Source: an uncultured Lachnospiraceae bacterium
Lineage (GTDB): Bacteria; Bacillota; Clostridia; Lachnospirales; Lachnospiraceae
Direction: 5' to 3'
Assembly: GCA_902789735.1 (NCBI GenBank)
Contig: CADAOZ010000004.1
Coordinates: 89,425-153,424 of the forward strand
DNA length: 64,000 nucleotides
The translations under genes were made by a program, and so were the position numbers. This document shows, in pieces, positions 35,866-45,806 of the stretch (position 1 is its first letter; each line of letters opens with the position of its first letter). The notes below the pieces were generated by a model, which saw only the letters and a program-made list of their open reading frames with translations, was not told the origin of the DNA and did no database searches.

Positions 35866-36837
35866 TCATGCTTTCTGATCAAAGGAACTGAAATCGGGAA
35901 TCATCTGCTCCCGCTCCACAAAGCCATGGCAGCTTCCGTCAGGATCGATCCCGTTCACAATGATCTGTGTTCCGGCCGGAATGATCTTGTCGACCGACCG
36001 GTCCAGAATATCAAAAACAGTCTGATTCTCCTCATCCGAAGAAATCGCTTTGGAAGGATACCGCTTCTCAAAATAATAGAGGATCTCCATCTGACGGGCG
36101 TCCAGATAGCCGATGACTGTCTCAATGATGTCTTCCGGGACGCCATAATAAGCTTCTGCCACAGAGCCGGTCATGGCGCCTATGGTATCGCTGTCGCCGC
36201 CGGCCGAAACAGCCAGGCGGATGGCGTCCTCAAAATCGGCAGACTCCAAAAAAGCCTCCAGGGCGACCGGGACCGATCCCTGACAGGTAACATCGAACTG
36301 ATAATGGGGACGGATCTCATCAATGGTGAAATCCAGCCTGTAGTAGTTGTCTTCAATGTACTTCCGGATCTCCTCCCTGCTGCTCCCGGTCCTGGCCAGA
36401 TAGATGACGGTCGCGACCGCCTCAGCTCCTTTCATCCCTTCCGGATGATCGTGGCTGATCCTGGTCACGGCGGCGGAGAGGGCTTTGGCCTCTTCCAGAC
36501 TGCCCGCGGCGTAACCGCAGGGGCTGATCCGCATGGCAGCCCCGTTGCCGAAGCTGTTATATGGATGGGGATGGGACGCCCAGATCCATTTGAAAAAGGT
36601 GCCGCCATATCCGGCGTTCTTATAGATCCGGCCAAGTTCCTGCATATTTCTGACTGCGTAATCGGAAAGGACATTGCAGTCCTTATCGCAGTCCAGAATG
36701 GCTTTGGCCGCGGCCAGCGACATGACACTGTCATCCGTGGGCCGGCATCTCTTATGGTACAGTCTGAATTTTTTACTCTTAAAGTTATTGAACTCAAAAC
36801 GGGAACCTGCAATGTCCCCTGCAATCGCTCCGATCAT
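35866..36837 (-). CDS. ADP-ribosylglycohydrolase (DraG/ARH-like)
   Basis: This 323-residue protein begins MIGAIAGDIAGSRFE and holds both dinuclear Mg2+ motifs: PTDDSVMSLA near residue 33 and GGDSDTIGAMTGS near 215. Such enzymes remove ADP-ribose from proteins (or nucleic acids/metabolites). The C-terminal 60 residues (ISSDEENQTVFDILDRSVDK) extend past the core. The target is unknown. It is notable that it lies next to a Ser/Thr kinase and 24 kb from a TIR protein, both possible sources of signalling marks, but no direct link is shown. The start has AAAGGAGG. Confidence 0.88.
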   Translation of the reverse strand: MIGAIAGDIAGSRFEFNNFKSKKFRLYHKRCRPTDDSVMSLAAAKAILDCDKDCNVLSDYAVRNMQELGRIYKNAGYGGTFFKWIWASHPHPYNSFGNGAAMRISPCGYAAGSLEEAKALSAAVTRISHDHPEGMKGAEAVATVIYLARTGSSREEIRKYIEDNYYRLDFTIDEIRPHYQFDVTCQGSVPVALEAFLESADFEDAIRLAVSAGGDSDTIGAMTGSVAEAYYGVPEDIIETVIGYLDARQMEILYYFEKRYPSKAISSDEENQTVFDILDRSVDKIIPAGTQIIVNGIDPDGSCHGFVEREQMIPDFSSFDQKA

Positions 36838-36960
36838 AATCGTACCTCCTTTTAGAACTCTGCAATGAAATTAAAGATTGCTTACTGTGCTTTCATTATA
36901 GGCAGAGGGGTACAGATTAAGGTCGCGCGGAAAGCGACTTCTGAAAACAGTACGGAAAAA

Positions 36961-38697
36961 TCATCTGGTGCCATTCCATTCGCATATGAAGGAAACAGTT
37001 TCAAACGCGAAAGCACAGTCGTTCCAATATCCGTCATGCATCTCGATATCCAGCTGCGCGTAGTCTTCATATGGCGTATCCGAGTTCGGTTCCAGCACGC
37101 CGGCGTCATTCGTTCCCCAATCGGTGAAATCAGAATCATCACCTTCTACCCATTTCCAGATTCCTTCGGTATCTCTGTCGGTGTATCCGATGAGTGTGGC
37201 CTCTCTGCCCATGTCCAGCATATACTGATACATGACCTCATTTTCTACACTATCATTGATTACGACAGGATAACCGCCTTTCAGATCACAGAATTTCAGT
37301 ACTTCATCCCATGATTTACAGTCATTATCATACAGGTAATAGGAATGACCATTATGCACAATCGCATCGGCTGGTATATCCATTTCTGCCGACACCGGCT
37401 CCGGACCTTTTGGATCTTCGTCTTCTTCATTATCCGTTATATCCGCTATATGGCGATAGATGAAATAACTTAATAATAAAGAACCTACAAATATTAAACC
37501 TATAATTGAAGCTTTCGCTGCAGTATGCAGCAGTTCTGATCTTATGCCGGATCCGGTCCGGAGGTCTTTTTCAGTGGATATCTGCGGAGGATCTTCAGGA
37601 AGGTATGCCTGTTTCTCTTTATCTATCTGACCAGCGGAACCTTCCGCAGAAAGTCCGGCAAGGGAACTGCTCCCTGGATCCGGTTTCAGCTGTTCCGTCC
37701 TTTCTTCAGCATTGCTGTAGAAACTGTCTGCGGCGTCCAGAAATACAAACTGTCTGTTTTTATGTCCGCCTTCATAGATCGTTCTTAAGGTTCTGTACAT
37801 CTCCTCAGCAGTCTGGAATCTGTCTTTCGGGTCTGCTTCCAACGCCTTCCTTACTGCTTTTTTCAGGGCGGCGGAACCATGCGCCGGATCAGGCACCGCT
37901 TTTCCCGCGAAACGCATCTGCTGTATTTTTTCCGAATCCTCCGGTCCTGTGTCCTGTGACATAAAAGGAAGTCTGTACTCATTCAGACATTGGTACAGCA
38001 CCATGCCCAGCGAATACAGATCCGACCTTTCATCGGTTCCTTTCAGGTAGAAAACCTCCGGCGCCATATAAGCAATCGTACCTTTAAAAGAAAGTGCCCC
38101 CTGGGTACCGGGCGCATATCTCGATACGCCAAAGTCACCTATCTTAAAACTGCCTGTTTTATTGGCGAATATATTCTGCGGCTTTACATCTCTGTGAAGG
38201 ATTCCCTCTTTATGACAGTCTCTCAATCCCTCGGCGATATCCATCCCCAGCTTCAGAACCAGTCTGTCATCAGCCTTATGTGTCTGTAAATAATCCGGCA
38301 GAGATGTGAGCAGTTCCATCCGGATAAAAATATCCCCGCTGAAAGATCCATCATTCATCTGAATCGAGTAATCCTCGTATGAGACGATATGTGAATTGCC
38401 CATCAGACGCTGCATGACTACGATTTCTTTCCGGATGCTGTCCAGGTATTGCCTGTAATACTTCCTGGCTTCTTCTTCCGTTAAATCCCGAAGTCTGAGC
38501 GGATCGATTCCTGCCGCATATATGGAGACGGGCAGAATCTTCAGAGCCGCTTTCTCCTCATAGATTCCGCTTCCCCTGTGTATTTCATAAACTGCCCCGT
38601 AAGCGCCCTGGCCGATCAGTCTGACGGCAGTCCAGTCCGGCCATACCCGGGATAATTTCCGATTTATAAGAGTGATTTCCATCTCACCTGCATTCAT
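36961..38697 (-). CDS. Transmembrane Ser/Thr protein kinase with extracellular C-type lectin domain
   Basis: The 578-residue protein is a Hanks-type kinase (glycine loop IGQGAYGAV, Lys53, HRDVKPQN with Asp170, DFG at 188-190, APE as MAPEV). A low-complexity linker (310-390) leads to a membrane helix (about 395-415). The outside part (450-578) is a C-type lectin fold: Cys460, Cys470, Cys561 and Cys572, the sugar-binding EPN (536-538) and calcium WND (558-560) motifs, and the final FICEW. Bacterial PASTA kinases sense wall fragments; this one should sense a glycan instead. EPN is the mannose-type motif in animal lectins. No PASTA or FHA gene is nearby. Start at 38697 with AGAAGG. Confidence 0.9.
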   Translation of the reverse strand: MNAGEMEITLINRKLSRVWPDWTAVRLIGQGAYGAVYEIHRGSGIYEEKAALKILPVSIYAAGIDPLRLRDLTEEEARKYYRQYLDSIRKEIVVMQRLMGNSHIVSYEDYSIQMNDGSFSGDIFIRMELLTSLPDYLQTHKADDRLVLKLGMDIAEGLRDCHKEGILHRDVKPQNIFANKTGSFKIGDFGVSRYAPGTQGALSFKGTIAYMAPEVFYLKGTDERSDLYSLGMVLYQCLNEYRLPFMSQDTGPEDSEKIQQMRFAGKAVPDPAHGSAALKKAVRKALEADPKDRFQTAEEMYRTLRTIYEGGHKNRQFVFLDAADSFYSNAEERTEQLKPDPGSSSLAGLSAEGSAGQIDKEKQAYLPEDPPQISTEKDLRTGSGIRSELLHTAAKASIIGLIFVGSLLLSYFIYRHIADITDNEEDEDPKGPEPVSAEMDIPADAIVHNGHSYYLYDNDCKSWDEVLKFCDLKGGYPVVINDSVENEVMYQYMLDMGREATLIGYTDRDTEGIWKWVEGDDSDFTDWGTNDAGVLEPNSDTPYEDYAQLDIEMHDGYWNDCAFAFETVSFICEWNGTR

Positions 38698-39026
38698 ATG
38701 ATTCAGCCTTCTCAGTGTTCTAATCTATGTGTAAACATCCTATATTGTAATCTGTAAATGGGAATTTTTCCATTATTATATCAATCTTATGACATATACA
38801 TTTTTTCGTTATAAAAAGCAGCTTAAAACCAGCTCAAAATCCATCCTCAAAAAACAGCCCTGTAAAAAAACAGCCCTGAAAATTTTCATAGCAAAAGTAC
38901 CCTTCCTGTGATATCTTAAACAAAGCGGATTTATAGATTCCGGGATTTTCCCATCCGGAGGTAAATATAAATTCCTGTCCGTCAACCCGGCCGCAGCGGC
39001 GGCCATTCAGAAAGCAGGTATTAAAT
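38698..39026. other. Divergent gap between the kinase and NSS transporter genes
   Basis: The AT-rich 329-base gap holds promoters for both sides and a 17-bp direct repeat (AAAAAACAGCCCTGTAA and AAAAAACAGCCCTGAAA, 38850-38882). No gene is recognisable. I do not see a known riboswitch fold. Confidence 0.5.
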
Positions 39027-40439
39027 TTGCAGGACAATCTAAAACACAAGCATAAAAAACATGGTTTTACAGGGCAGCTCGGTTTTGTCATGGCCGCGGC
39101 CGGCAGCGCCGTCGGCGTAGGCAATCTGTGGCGTTTCCCTTATCTGGCCGCCAAAGACGGAGGCGGACTCTTTATTCTGATCTATCTGATCCTTACGTTT
39201 ACGTTCGGCTTTACGCTGCTGACATCGGATATCGCCATTGGCAGAAGAACCGGCAAAAATTCCATCAACGCCTACAAGGAGATGAGCCCCAAATGGAAAT
39301 TTCTGGGTATCCTGACCTTTCTGGTCCCGGTCCTGATCATGACTTATTACGCTGTCATCGGCGGATGGATCGTCCGATACATTGTTGTCTATCTGACAGG
39401 GCAGGGACAAGCCGCGGCCCAGGACAGCTTCTTTACCGACTTTATTACATCGCCCGGACAGGCGACTCTGTACGCGGTACTCTTTATGCTGTTCACTGCC
39501 TGGATCGTTTTTAACGGCGTGGAGAAGGGTATCGAAAAGTATTCCCGGATCCTGATGCCGGTATTACTGGTAATGATCGTTGCAATCGCGATTTTTGCCC
39601 TGACCCTCAAGCATACAGACGCGGATGGCGTTACCAGGACCGGTCTGCAGGGCCTGGCCGTTTATCTGACTCCCAACTTTAAGGGACTGACCCTGCGGCG
39701 GCTGATGCAGATCCTTCTGGACGCCATGAGCCAGATCTTCTTCTCTCTGAGCGTTTCCATGGGTATTATGATCACCTATGGCTCTTATATTAAGAAGGAT
39801 GTCGATGTCAACACCTCGATCCACCAGATCGAAGTCTTCGATACCGGTGTCGCTCTGCTGGCTGGTATGATGATCATCCCTTCGATCTTCGTATTCGAAG
39901 GCGTAGAAGGCATGTCGGCGGGTCCCGGACTCATGTTCGTCTCCCTCCCCAAGGTCTTTGCATCCATGACGCATCTTGGCAGAGCTGCCGGACTGGCCTT
40001 TTTCATCATGGCCGCCTTCGCGGCGCTGACCAGCTGTGTTTCCGTATTGGAAACCATCACGGCCAACTGCATGGAGATCTTCCATACAAAGAGGAAGCCG
40101 ACCACGATTGTCCTGACGATCATTTACATGATTGCTTCCATCGTAATCGCGCTGGGTTACAGCACCTTCTATATTGAGCTCCCTCTGCCCAACGGCAGCA
40201 TAGGACAGATCCTGGATCTGATGGATTACATCAGCAACAGCTTTATGATGCCCTTCATCTCCATGCTGTCCGCTATCCTGATCGGCTGGGTCGTCGGTCC
40301 CGACTGGATCATTGAGGAGGTCGAATTCGGCGGCAGGAAATTCGGACTGCGGAAATTATACGCGGTCATGATCCGGTATATCGTACCCGTGATCATGTTC
40401 ATTCTGTTCCTGCAGTCCACAGGAATCCTGAATCTGTAA
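39027..40439 (+). CDS. Neurotransmitter:sodium symporter (NSS) family amino acid transporter
   Basis: The 470-residue protein has the NSS first-helix signature FVMAAAGSAVGVGNLWRFPY, which binds Na+ and substrate, and about 11-12 helices. SVSMGIMITYGSY corresponds to helix 6 and the unwound substrate region. Bacterial NSS proteins import amino acids such as Leu, Met, Trp or Tyr with Na+. The start TTG at 39027 has only a weak AGCAGG site, but the family alignment leaves little room for another. A terminator follows. No metabolic gene next to it hints at the substrate. Confidence 0.92.
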   Translation: MQDNLKHKHKKHGFTGQLGFVMAAAGSAVGVGNLWRFPYLAAKDGGGLFILIYLILTFTFGFTLLTSDIAIGRRTGKNSINAYKEMSPKWKFLGILTFLVPVLIMTYYAVIGGWIVRYIVVYLTGQGQAAAQDSFFTDFITSPGQATLYAVLFMLFTAWIVFNGVEKGIEKYSRILMPVLLVMIVAIAIFALTLKHTDADGVTRTGLQGLAVYLTPNFKGLTLRRLMQILLDAMSQIFFSLSVSMGIMITYGSYIKKDVDVNTSIHQIEVFDTGVALLAGMMIIPSIFVFEGVEGMSAGPGLMFVSLPKVFASMTHLGRAAGLAFFIMAAFAALTSCVSVLETITANCMEIFHTKRKPTTIVLTIIYMIASIVIALGYSTFYIELPLPNGSIGQILDLMDYISNSFMMPFISMLSAILIGWVVGPDWIIEEVEFGGRKFGLRKLYAVMIRYIVPVIMFILFLQSTGILNL

Positions 40440-40488
40440 CCCCTGTAAACAAGGAGAATCCGCTTCCGCGGAAATGCCCTCAAAAACT

Positions 40489-40526
40489 AAGCGGGACAGA
40501 CAGCAAAACGCTGTCTGCCCCGCTTT
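40489..40526. terminator. Terminator between the NSS transporter and the M29 aminopeptidase
   Basis: AAGCGGGACAGACAGC (40489-40504) pairs with GCTGTCTGCCCCGCTTT (40510-40526) apart from one mismatch, and a T-rich run follows. The genes converge. Confidence 0.88.
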
Positions 40527-40614
40527 CTTTTATAATGTTATAATGCCCCGGCAGGAGCCAGACAGGCACCCTCAGGTTCAGGTTTGATCAGGTATGAATG
40601 ATACTTGTCTTCAT

Positions 40615-41850
40615 TCAAATCACCCAGTTTCCGTTCCGGAAGACCGGTACGACTGTTCCGTCCTCCTGAATACCGTCAACATCTGTGCCCTGTGTCCCGA
40701 TCATAAAATCGATATGCTGCATGGAGTCGTTGGCACCGCGCGCCGCAAGCTCTTCCTTGCTCATGGTCTCGCCGCCCTCGATATTCTCGGGATAAGGCCT
40801 TCCCAGCGCCAGATGGCAGGCCGCGTTCTCATCATACAGGGTATTGAAGAAGAGAATACCGGATTTTGAAACCGGAGAGTCATAAGGTACCAGGGCCACT
40901 TCGCCCAGATAGGAGGACCCTTCGTCGTAGCTCAGCAGCTGGGCAAGTGATTCCTCTCCTTTTTTGGCGCCGAAAGCAACCGCCTTGCCGTTCTCAAATC
41001 TCAGCCAGAAATCATCGATGACTTTTCCCTCATAGTCAAGCGGTTTGGATGCATAGACGATTCCGTTGACGCCGGTCTTCAGCGGCATGCAGAAACATTC
41101 CTCCGTCGGCATATTGGGATCAAAAAAGACGCCTGCCGGGGTCGTACATCCGCCGCCGCCCCAGATATGGTCTTTTACAAGTTCTATTTCGACATCCGTC
41201 CCAAGCTCGCTGGTAAAATGCAGCTTTTTGAATTTGAACGCGTTCAGTTTTTTCGTGTGGGCAAGCAGTTCAACGTCATGCTGTTCCCACTCGGCAATGG
41301 GATCATTGTCTTCTGTGACCCTTGTCACCGAGAAGATCGCGTCCCCGAGTTTCTCAAAAGCCTCTTCTTCCGGCAGATTGGGGAAGACAACTTTGGCCCA
41401 TTCCACGGAAGGCAGGCCGATCAAGGACCACTGGCCTTCATTATTCATGGTATAGCCCATCAGATCCGCCATTTTCGTGTAATAAGCCATGTTCGCGGCC
41501 TTGATCTTCTCACTGTCCACATCCGCCATAACGCCGGGCTTGTCAGACAGGATCGTGATGTAGCAGGCCCCGTCGTCATGCTGCTTTTTGGTCCTGTCAT
41601 ATTTCCACTGGGGCATATCAGACAGCACCTCTTTGGTCTCATACTGATAAGCCATCTTTGTAAGGTCGCTGTCATGCCACTCGACGTTGACGTACCTGGC
41701 CCCTGCTTCATAGGCATATTTCGCGGCTTTCTTTACAAAAGCCGCGTCCCGGACACTGGCCCTGATAATGACGGGCTGATTCTTCTGCACATTCGCGCCT
41801 TTACATACCACAAGCTTCGCCAGTTTGTCATACATCTTTTCTGTAACCAA
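40615..41850 (-). CDS. M29 family aminopeptidase (AmpS/PepS-like)
   Basis: The 411-residue metalloaminopeptidase shows the M29 metal ligands: Glu in MPTEECFCMP, Glu in KGEESLAQL-adjacent segments, His in DENAACHLALG, and the C-terminal HIDFMIGT. It releases N-terminal residues from short peptides in the cytosol. The start is TTG at 41850 after an ideal GGAGG, with the first ATG five codons on. It seems to be a single-gene unit; upstream lies the cluster of palindromic repeats. Confidence 0.92.
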   Translation of the reverse strand: MVTEKMYDKLAKLVVCKGANVQKNQPVIIRASVRDAAFVKKAAKYAYEAGARYVNVEWHDSDLTKMAYQYETKEVLSDMPQWKYDRTKKQHDDGACYITILSDKPGVMADVDSEKIKAANMAYYTKMADLMGYTMNNEGQWSLIGLPSVEWAKVVFPNLPEEEAFEKLGDAIFSVTRVTEDNDPIAEWEQHDVELLAHTKKLNAFKFKKLHFTSELGTDVEIELVKDHIWGGGGCTTPAGVFFDPNMPTEECFCMPLKTGVNGIVYASKPLDYEGKVIDDFWLRFENGKAVAFGAKKGEESLAQLLSYDEGSSYLGEVALVPYDSPVSKSGILFFNTLYDENAACHLALGRPYPENIEGGETMSKEELAARGANDSMQHIDFMIGTQGTDVDGIQEDGTVVPVFRNGNWVI

Positions 41851-41957
41851 GTTAATTTCCTCCTTATATACAATTCATGATCTCCGTCTTCAAGACAGAG
41901 ATCCATACATTCAGCACCTCATTATACACTAACCGCCACCAGCGGGTAACCCCAAAA

Positions 41958-42085
41958 TGAACCGGGCGTCAGACTTACTGGTTCACATGAACCGGGCGTC
42001 AGACTACTGGTTCACACCCTGCGAATGAACCAGGCGTCAGACTAAGTGGTTCACTTCATGAACCGGGCGTCAGACTTCTGGTTCA
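41958..42085. repeat. Cluster of four dispersed palindromic repeats
   Basis: Units at 41958-41985, 41988-42014, 42026-42053 and 42059-42085 have the form TGAACC(G/A)GGCGTCAGACT-N(2-4)-GGTTCA. The ends are inverted, so each can fold as a hairpin, while the loop CGTCAGACT is constant. The spacer ACACCCTGCG recurs after two units. The same family is found at 50.5, 52.8 and 54.1 kb. Confidence 0.92.
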
Positions 42086-42190
42086 CACCCTGCGTAAAAT
42101 GTGCTACTCTGAATATATGCTGTAGAAGACACTTCAGAGGAATACACTGCGGTGCCGCGTCAATGACCAGGCACCCGGAAAGAGGATACG

Positions 42191-42421
42191 ATGAGTTATT
42201 TGATCAAAGATACCACCGAAGAAGAACGCCGCAGGATCGTAGAGGAATCGCTCGGTAATCTCAGCGGCATGTGTGACGGCTGCTCCGCGAGAACAGCCGA
42301 CATGTACGATGCCTATATCCGCGGCGAAATGGAGCTGCGGGATATCAACATGGCCTACAGCGCGCGCTATGTAAAAGGCGCCATGGACAAGGAACCGCGC
42401 TCCTCCTGCCAGATGAATTAA
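42191..42421 (+). CDS. Small conserved-looking protein of unknown function (76 residues)
   Basis: A charged, helical 76-residue protein with a Cys pair (MCDGCSAR) and a third Cys near the end (SSCQMN). It starts at an ATG after AAAGAGGATACG. The composition and codon use look like a real gene: the third-position bases are GC-rich as in its neighbours. Similar short proteins with a CxGC motif occur in Lachnospiraceae, but I cannot name a function. The CxxC pair may hold a metal or be redox active. Confidence 0.62.
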   Translation: MSYLIKDTTEEERRRIVEESLGNLSGMCDGCSARTADMYDAYIRGEMELRDINMAYSARYVKGAMDKEPRSSCQMN

Positions 42422-42453
42422 TGAGAATGGAATTAATGGGAATACAGTGCGGA

Positions 42454-42801
42454 TTATCGCAGTATTTTTTCCATCGCCTTCCCTCTGGCCAGCTCATCCA
42501 CAAGCTTGTCAAGCTGCCGTATTTTCTTCATCAGGGGATCTTCGATGGTTTCTACCTGAACGCCGCAGATTTTCCCGGTGATCAGATCCGCGCGGAGATT
42601 ATAAGCAGGCGCGCCGGAGAAAAAATCTCCATATGTAATCTCCGATGAAAGCGCCTCGTCAATCTGAGCGGGGCTGTATCCCGTGAGCCATGACGTCACT
42701 TCCTCTACTTCCTTCCTGGTCCTTCCTTTTCTTTCCGCTTTGCTGATCAGCATCGGATAGACTCTGGAAAAAGGCATGTCAAATACAGACTGTCTCGCCA
42801 T
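42454..42801 (-). CDS. DUF2200 family protein
   Basis: This 115-residue protein matches the DUF2200 pattern: FSRVYPMLISKAERKGRT, WLTGYSPAQIDEAL, LITGKICGVQVE and EDPLMKKIRQLDKLVDEL, ending GKAMEKILR. The family is widespread in bacteria, cytosolic and uncharacterised. It stands alone between the small 76-residue gene and the phosphatase-like gene, facing the former. Confidence 0.88.
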   Translation of the reverse strand: MARQSVFDMPFSRVYPMLISKAERKGRTRKEVEEVTSWLTGYSPAQIDEALSSEITYGDFFSGAPAYNLRADLITGKICGVQVETIEDPLMKKIRQLDKLVDELARGKAMEKILR

Positions 42802-42896
42802 TCCCGCACCTCGCTTTTCTCAATATTTCTGCATTGTCCCGTCAAAACGCGTTTCCATCAGCATCTGTAAAAGTCTCTGATCACCAGATTATCAGG

Positions 42897-43322
42897 TCAC
42901 CAGATTCCCAGTTCCCCGCAGGCCAACGCGTAGACCAATGGATTGGGGGATATTTCTCTGTCCGCTTTAAGCTCATCTGTCTTTCCGCGGAATTCATAGA
43001 CCGCTTTGGCGACCGCCGCCGATCTGGATGCTCCTTCCCAGCAGTGCACGATCAGAGTGTCACATTCAAGCCCTTCCACAAAATCCCGCAGTCCTTCAAA
43101 ATCCTCCGACGCCGGAAGCGGCCGCCCGTAAGGAAAGCCTTCATCATCATATTCCCGGTACAGGTCATTAAATTTCAGGCGCAGGACGGAAAGGATATTG
43201 GGGTTATCCGGAAAGACCACATCCCCGTCTTCCTTCGATGTGATCGATATGATGGAAGTCCCTGTCCGGGCTTCCGATGCCAGCCGGACCGCCTCCGCCT
43301 GACCGCAGATTTGAATGAGCAT
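42897..43322 (-). CDS. Dual-specificity/tyrosine phosphatase-like protein
   Basis: The 141-residue protein carries the cysteine phosphatase loop HCWEGASRSAA, fitting C-X5-R with a following Ser. The general acid may be an Asp in the FNDLYREYDDEG region. This compact type is common as stand-alone phosphatases in Firmicutes. Its substrate could be phosphotyrosine, phosphoserine or a phospholipid/nucleotide. The ATG at 43322 with GAGGTG is preferred over a GTG at 43331. Confidence 0.8.
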   Translation of the reverse strand: MLIQICGQAEAVRLASEARTGTSIISITSKEDGDVVFPDNPNILSVLRLKFNDLYREYDDEGFPYGRPLPASEDFEGLRDFVEGLECDTLIVHCWEGASRSAAVAKAVYEFRGKTDELKADREISPNPLVYALACGELGIW

Positions 43323-45071
<1,749 letters not shown>

Positions 45072-45128
45072 AAATTTTCAAAACATTTCTTTCCTGTTTT
45101 TTTCAAAACAGTAAATGAAGATAAATAT

Positions 45129-45169
45129 AGCCGGTACAGGTTCCTTTAAATCAGGAGCCTGTACCGGCT
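45129..45169. terminator. Terminator after the GH1 gene
   Basis: AGCCGGTACAGG (45129-45140) pairs perfectly with CCTGTACCGGCT (45158-45169), followed by TGTTTGTGTTT. Confidence 0.88.
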
Positions 45170-45177
45170 GTTTGTGT

Positions 45178-45300
45178 TTCCAGTATCCAATACCTCGCGT
45201 TCAGTACCTTTGGGATTGTGAATCTATGTGACCAGTACCTCCAGCGCGTCCGATACCTTTGCGCGTCCAATACCCCTGGAGTTGTGAACCTGGGGCGTGA
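45178..45300. repeat. Degenerate short repeats between the GH1 and lipoprotein genes
   Basis: Units built on GT(C/T)CAATACC or CCAGTACC recur about five times with GGGATTGTGAATC and GGAGTTGTGAACC as longer matched ends. The array is too decayed to fix one period. Confidence 0.55.
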
Positions 45301-45306
45301 CCCGGC

Positions 45307-45744
45307 TTACTGAGCCGGTTTCACTTCCACCATTATGGTTCCGGTCGCCTTTTCCTCACAGGTGGCTCTTACCATATAACTGCCGGCATCCATTGTGCCG
45401 GAAATTGTATCCGTGCCTTCCGAGCTGCTGTCAAGGTTGGCGGTAAGGATCGCCTCCGCGTTCAGATCCGGCTCATCCTCTTTATGTTCTTCTGCAGGAG
45501 CGGCAACGATCTCTACTTTGACCGCGCCCTTATCCAGCTCACCGGTGATTGATATTTCCTCTCCTTCTTCCACTTCCAAGGAGCCCACCATAAAGAAAGC
45601 CTCCTTATCCGCGTTCTCAGCCACGATCTTCATCTGCTTTCCGGTATTCTCAGTAACGCCGAATTCCGACTTGCCGCATGCTGTCATCAACAGCGCTGCC
45701 AGAATAAATATTGTACCTGTCATTAAGAATCTAATCTTTTTCAT
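45307..45744 (-). CDS. Small lipoprotein of unknown function
   Basis: The 145-residue protein has a lipoprotein signal peptide with lipobox LLMTAC. The mature part is acidic and beta-rich, with SLEVEEGEEISITGELDKG and a final GTMDAGSYMVRATCEEKATG, resembling small Ig-like or jelly-roll domains of exported proteins. The ATG at 45744 has GGAGG and a spacing of 8. It lies 62 bases after the lipoprotein prephenate dehydratase and is probably in the same operon; I cannot say whether they work together. Confidence 0.75.
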   Translation of the reverse strand: MKKIRFLMTGTIFILAALLMTACGKSEFGVTENTGKQMKIVAENADKEAFFMVGSLEVEEGEEISITGELDKGAVKVEIVAAPAEEHKEDEPDLNAEAILTANLDSSSEGTDTISGTMDAGSYMVRATCEEKATGTIMVEVKPAQ

Positions 45745-45806
45745 TATTTTTTCCTCCGTTTTTTGATTTGTTTTCGTTCCGGCAAAGGGGACCATTACTG
45801 CTTTGA

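Noticed and set aside
38698..39026. A riboswitch before the NSS transporter
   Set aside because: I looked for glycine, lysine and T-box conserved cores and found none.
41958..42085. Simple transcription terminators
   Set aside because: No T run follows the hairpins, the loop is conserved in all copies, and the units are clustered, so a repeat element explains them better.
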